Below, piece after piece: positions 18,144 through 18,719 of a DNA stretch of 18,719 bases (position 1 is its first letter; every line of letters begins with the position of its first letter). The notes below the pieces were generated by a model. The model saw only the letters and a program-made list of their open reading frames with translations, was not told the origin of the DNA and searched no databases. The position numbers and the translations under genes are program-made. Source of the DNA: Candidatus Staskawiczbacteria bacterium RIFCSPLOWO2_01_FULL_38_12b (lineage in GTDB: Bacteria; Patescibacteriota; Minisyncoccia; Minisyncoccales; Staskawiczbacteraceae); assembly GCA_001820255.1 (NCBI GenBank), contig MHPA01000021.1:8790-27508 (forward strand), given 5' to 3'.

Positions 18144-18719
18144 ATGTCAGAAAAATTATCAATTCCAGAAAACTCTTCCGGTAAACGCCCTGATTATGAT
18201 GCAAATGACCCTAATCCCGGAGATAGGGCATATCAAGAAGTAGTTTTACCCGATGCAAATATTGAAGCAAAAAAAGAAGGCATTGATTTAAATGAAGAAA
18301 AAACTGATAGGAAAGAAACGACTAGAGAAAAAAGTCCTGCTGAAGAAAAATGGTTCAGCAGTTCCCCGGAAGAAATGTTAATTTTATTAGAGAAGGAAAT
18401 TACAACGGATGAAGGAAAACGTAAATTATGTCTTTTTTTAGTGGCTTGTTGTCGGGATATGGGAACATTGAATAAACAGGAGAGTAGTAATTTGAATACA
18501 TTAGAAGGATATGCTAATGGAAAGATTACAAAAGAAGAGCTAATGGATATAGATATAGATAACGAACTCGGCCAAGACGGTGTATTTTTTGCCGGTTCTT
18601 CTATTTTTACTATTTATTCTGCGATAAGGACGTTCAGAAGCGAAGACCCCTTAATAGAAGCTCTAAATGCCGTTTCTTCTGCTTCCAGTTTTGTTGGTAG
18701 TAAAACTGTAACTGCTGTC
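18144..18719 (+). CDS. Unknown protein, 3' end outside window
   Basis: Frame open from ATG 18144 to the right edge (192 codons). The first 75 residues are polar and disordered-looking (SEKLSIPENSSGKRPDYDANDPNPGD and E/K-rich). A helical part then begins WFSSSPEEMLILLEKEI, TDEGKRKLCLFLVACCRDMGTLNKQESSNLNTLEGYANGKITKEELMD, and continues with Ser/Ala-rich helices (ALNAVSSASSFVG). The pattern of a cysteine-bearing helix followed by a GKITKEEL turn loosely recalls small Ala-rich hypothetical proteins common in environmental genomes, some annotated as immunity proteins. This resemblance is weak. No Shine-Dalgarno sequence; the palindrome at 18099-18136 lies just upstream. Confidence 0.7.
   Translation, partial: MSEKLSIPENSSGKRPDYDANDPNPGDRAYQEVVLPDANIEAKKEGIDLNEEKTDRKETTREKSPAEEKWFSSSPEEMLILLEKEITTDEGKRKLCLFLVACCRDMGTLNKQESSNLNTLEGYANGKITKEELMDIDIDNELGQDGVFFAGSSIFTIYSAIRTFRSEDPLIEALNAVSSASSFVGSKTVTAV

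Noticed and set aside
1..18719. tRNA or rRNA genes, or UGA recoding
   Set aside because: No tRNA T-arm pattern or rRNA segment was found by reading both strands, and TGA ends tgt and the GerMN gene at the expected family lengths, so the code appears standard.

Overview
The window looks like a chromosomal segment of a Candidate Phyla Radiation (Patescibacteria) bacterium. The evidence is the AT-rich sequence, small genes, reduced F1Fo subunits (short delta and epsilon), NYN-domain, DUF5654 and GerMN/Gmad2 proteins typical of such genomes, near absence of Shine-Dalgarno sequences, and intergenic spaces packed with palindromic repeats. TGA ends several genes cleanly (tgt, the GerMN gene), so the UGA-recoded lineages are unlikely. 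The exact lineage cannot be set from this sequence alone.

Layout. Positions 2-334 hold the end of a response-regulator receiver domain. Positions 386-8985 carry an F1Fo ATP synthase operon in canonical order (atpB-E-F-H-A-G-D-C) that is heavily interrupted. Between atpA and atpG lies a 1.5 kb island with an antisense zinc-finger gene, a small unknown gene and a NYN-domain nuclease-like gene; two 122-bp direct repeats, whose first 14 codons imitate the start of atpG, bracket the last two genes. Between atpG and atpD lies an unknown 170-codon helical gene overlapping atpD by ATGA. Members of an inverted-repeat family fill the atpE/atpF and atpH/atpA gaps almost from stop codon to start codon, and atpG itself carries two in-frame palindromes. 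Then come a PH-domain membrane protein gene framed by two MITE-like elements (9070-10011), a leftward group (PurD-like ATP-grasp, SET-domain protein, CxxC zinc-ribbon protein), and a 548-base gene-free stretch dominated by a nested palindrome with three similar hairpins (12361-12668). The right part is mainly rightward: a GerMN/Gmad2 surface protein, tgt, an unknown small gene, a DUF5654 membrane protein, Mn-type superoxide dismutase, an unknown 350-aa protein, an HD-domain hydrolase and an unfinished ORF.

How it works together. The ATP synthase genes encode one membrane machine; the extra genes inside the operon are probably co-transcribed passengers or undiscovered partners. The 170-aa helical protein, coupled to beta in a cell whose epsilon lacks the C-terminal helices, is the most interesting partner candidate. 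Four genes have a sigma70-like promoter whose -10 box ends only 6-8 nt before the ATG, pointing to leaderless mRNAs, whereas two small accessory genes have clear Shine-Dalgarno sequences. The strongest unexplained signals are the nested palindrome at 12361-12668, the atpG-mimicking repeats, the in-frame palindromes in atpG and the gap-filling inverted-repeat family. All function calls were made by reading sequence motifs, with no database search.
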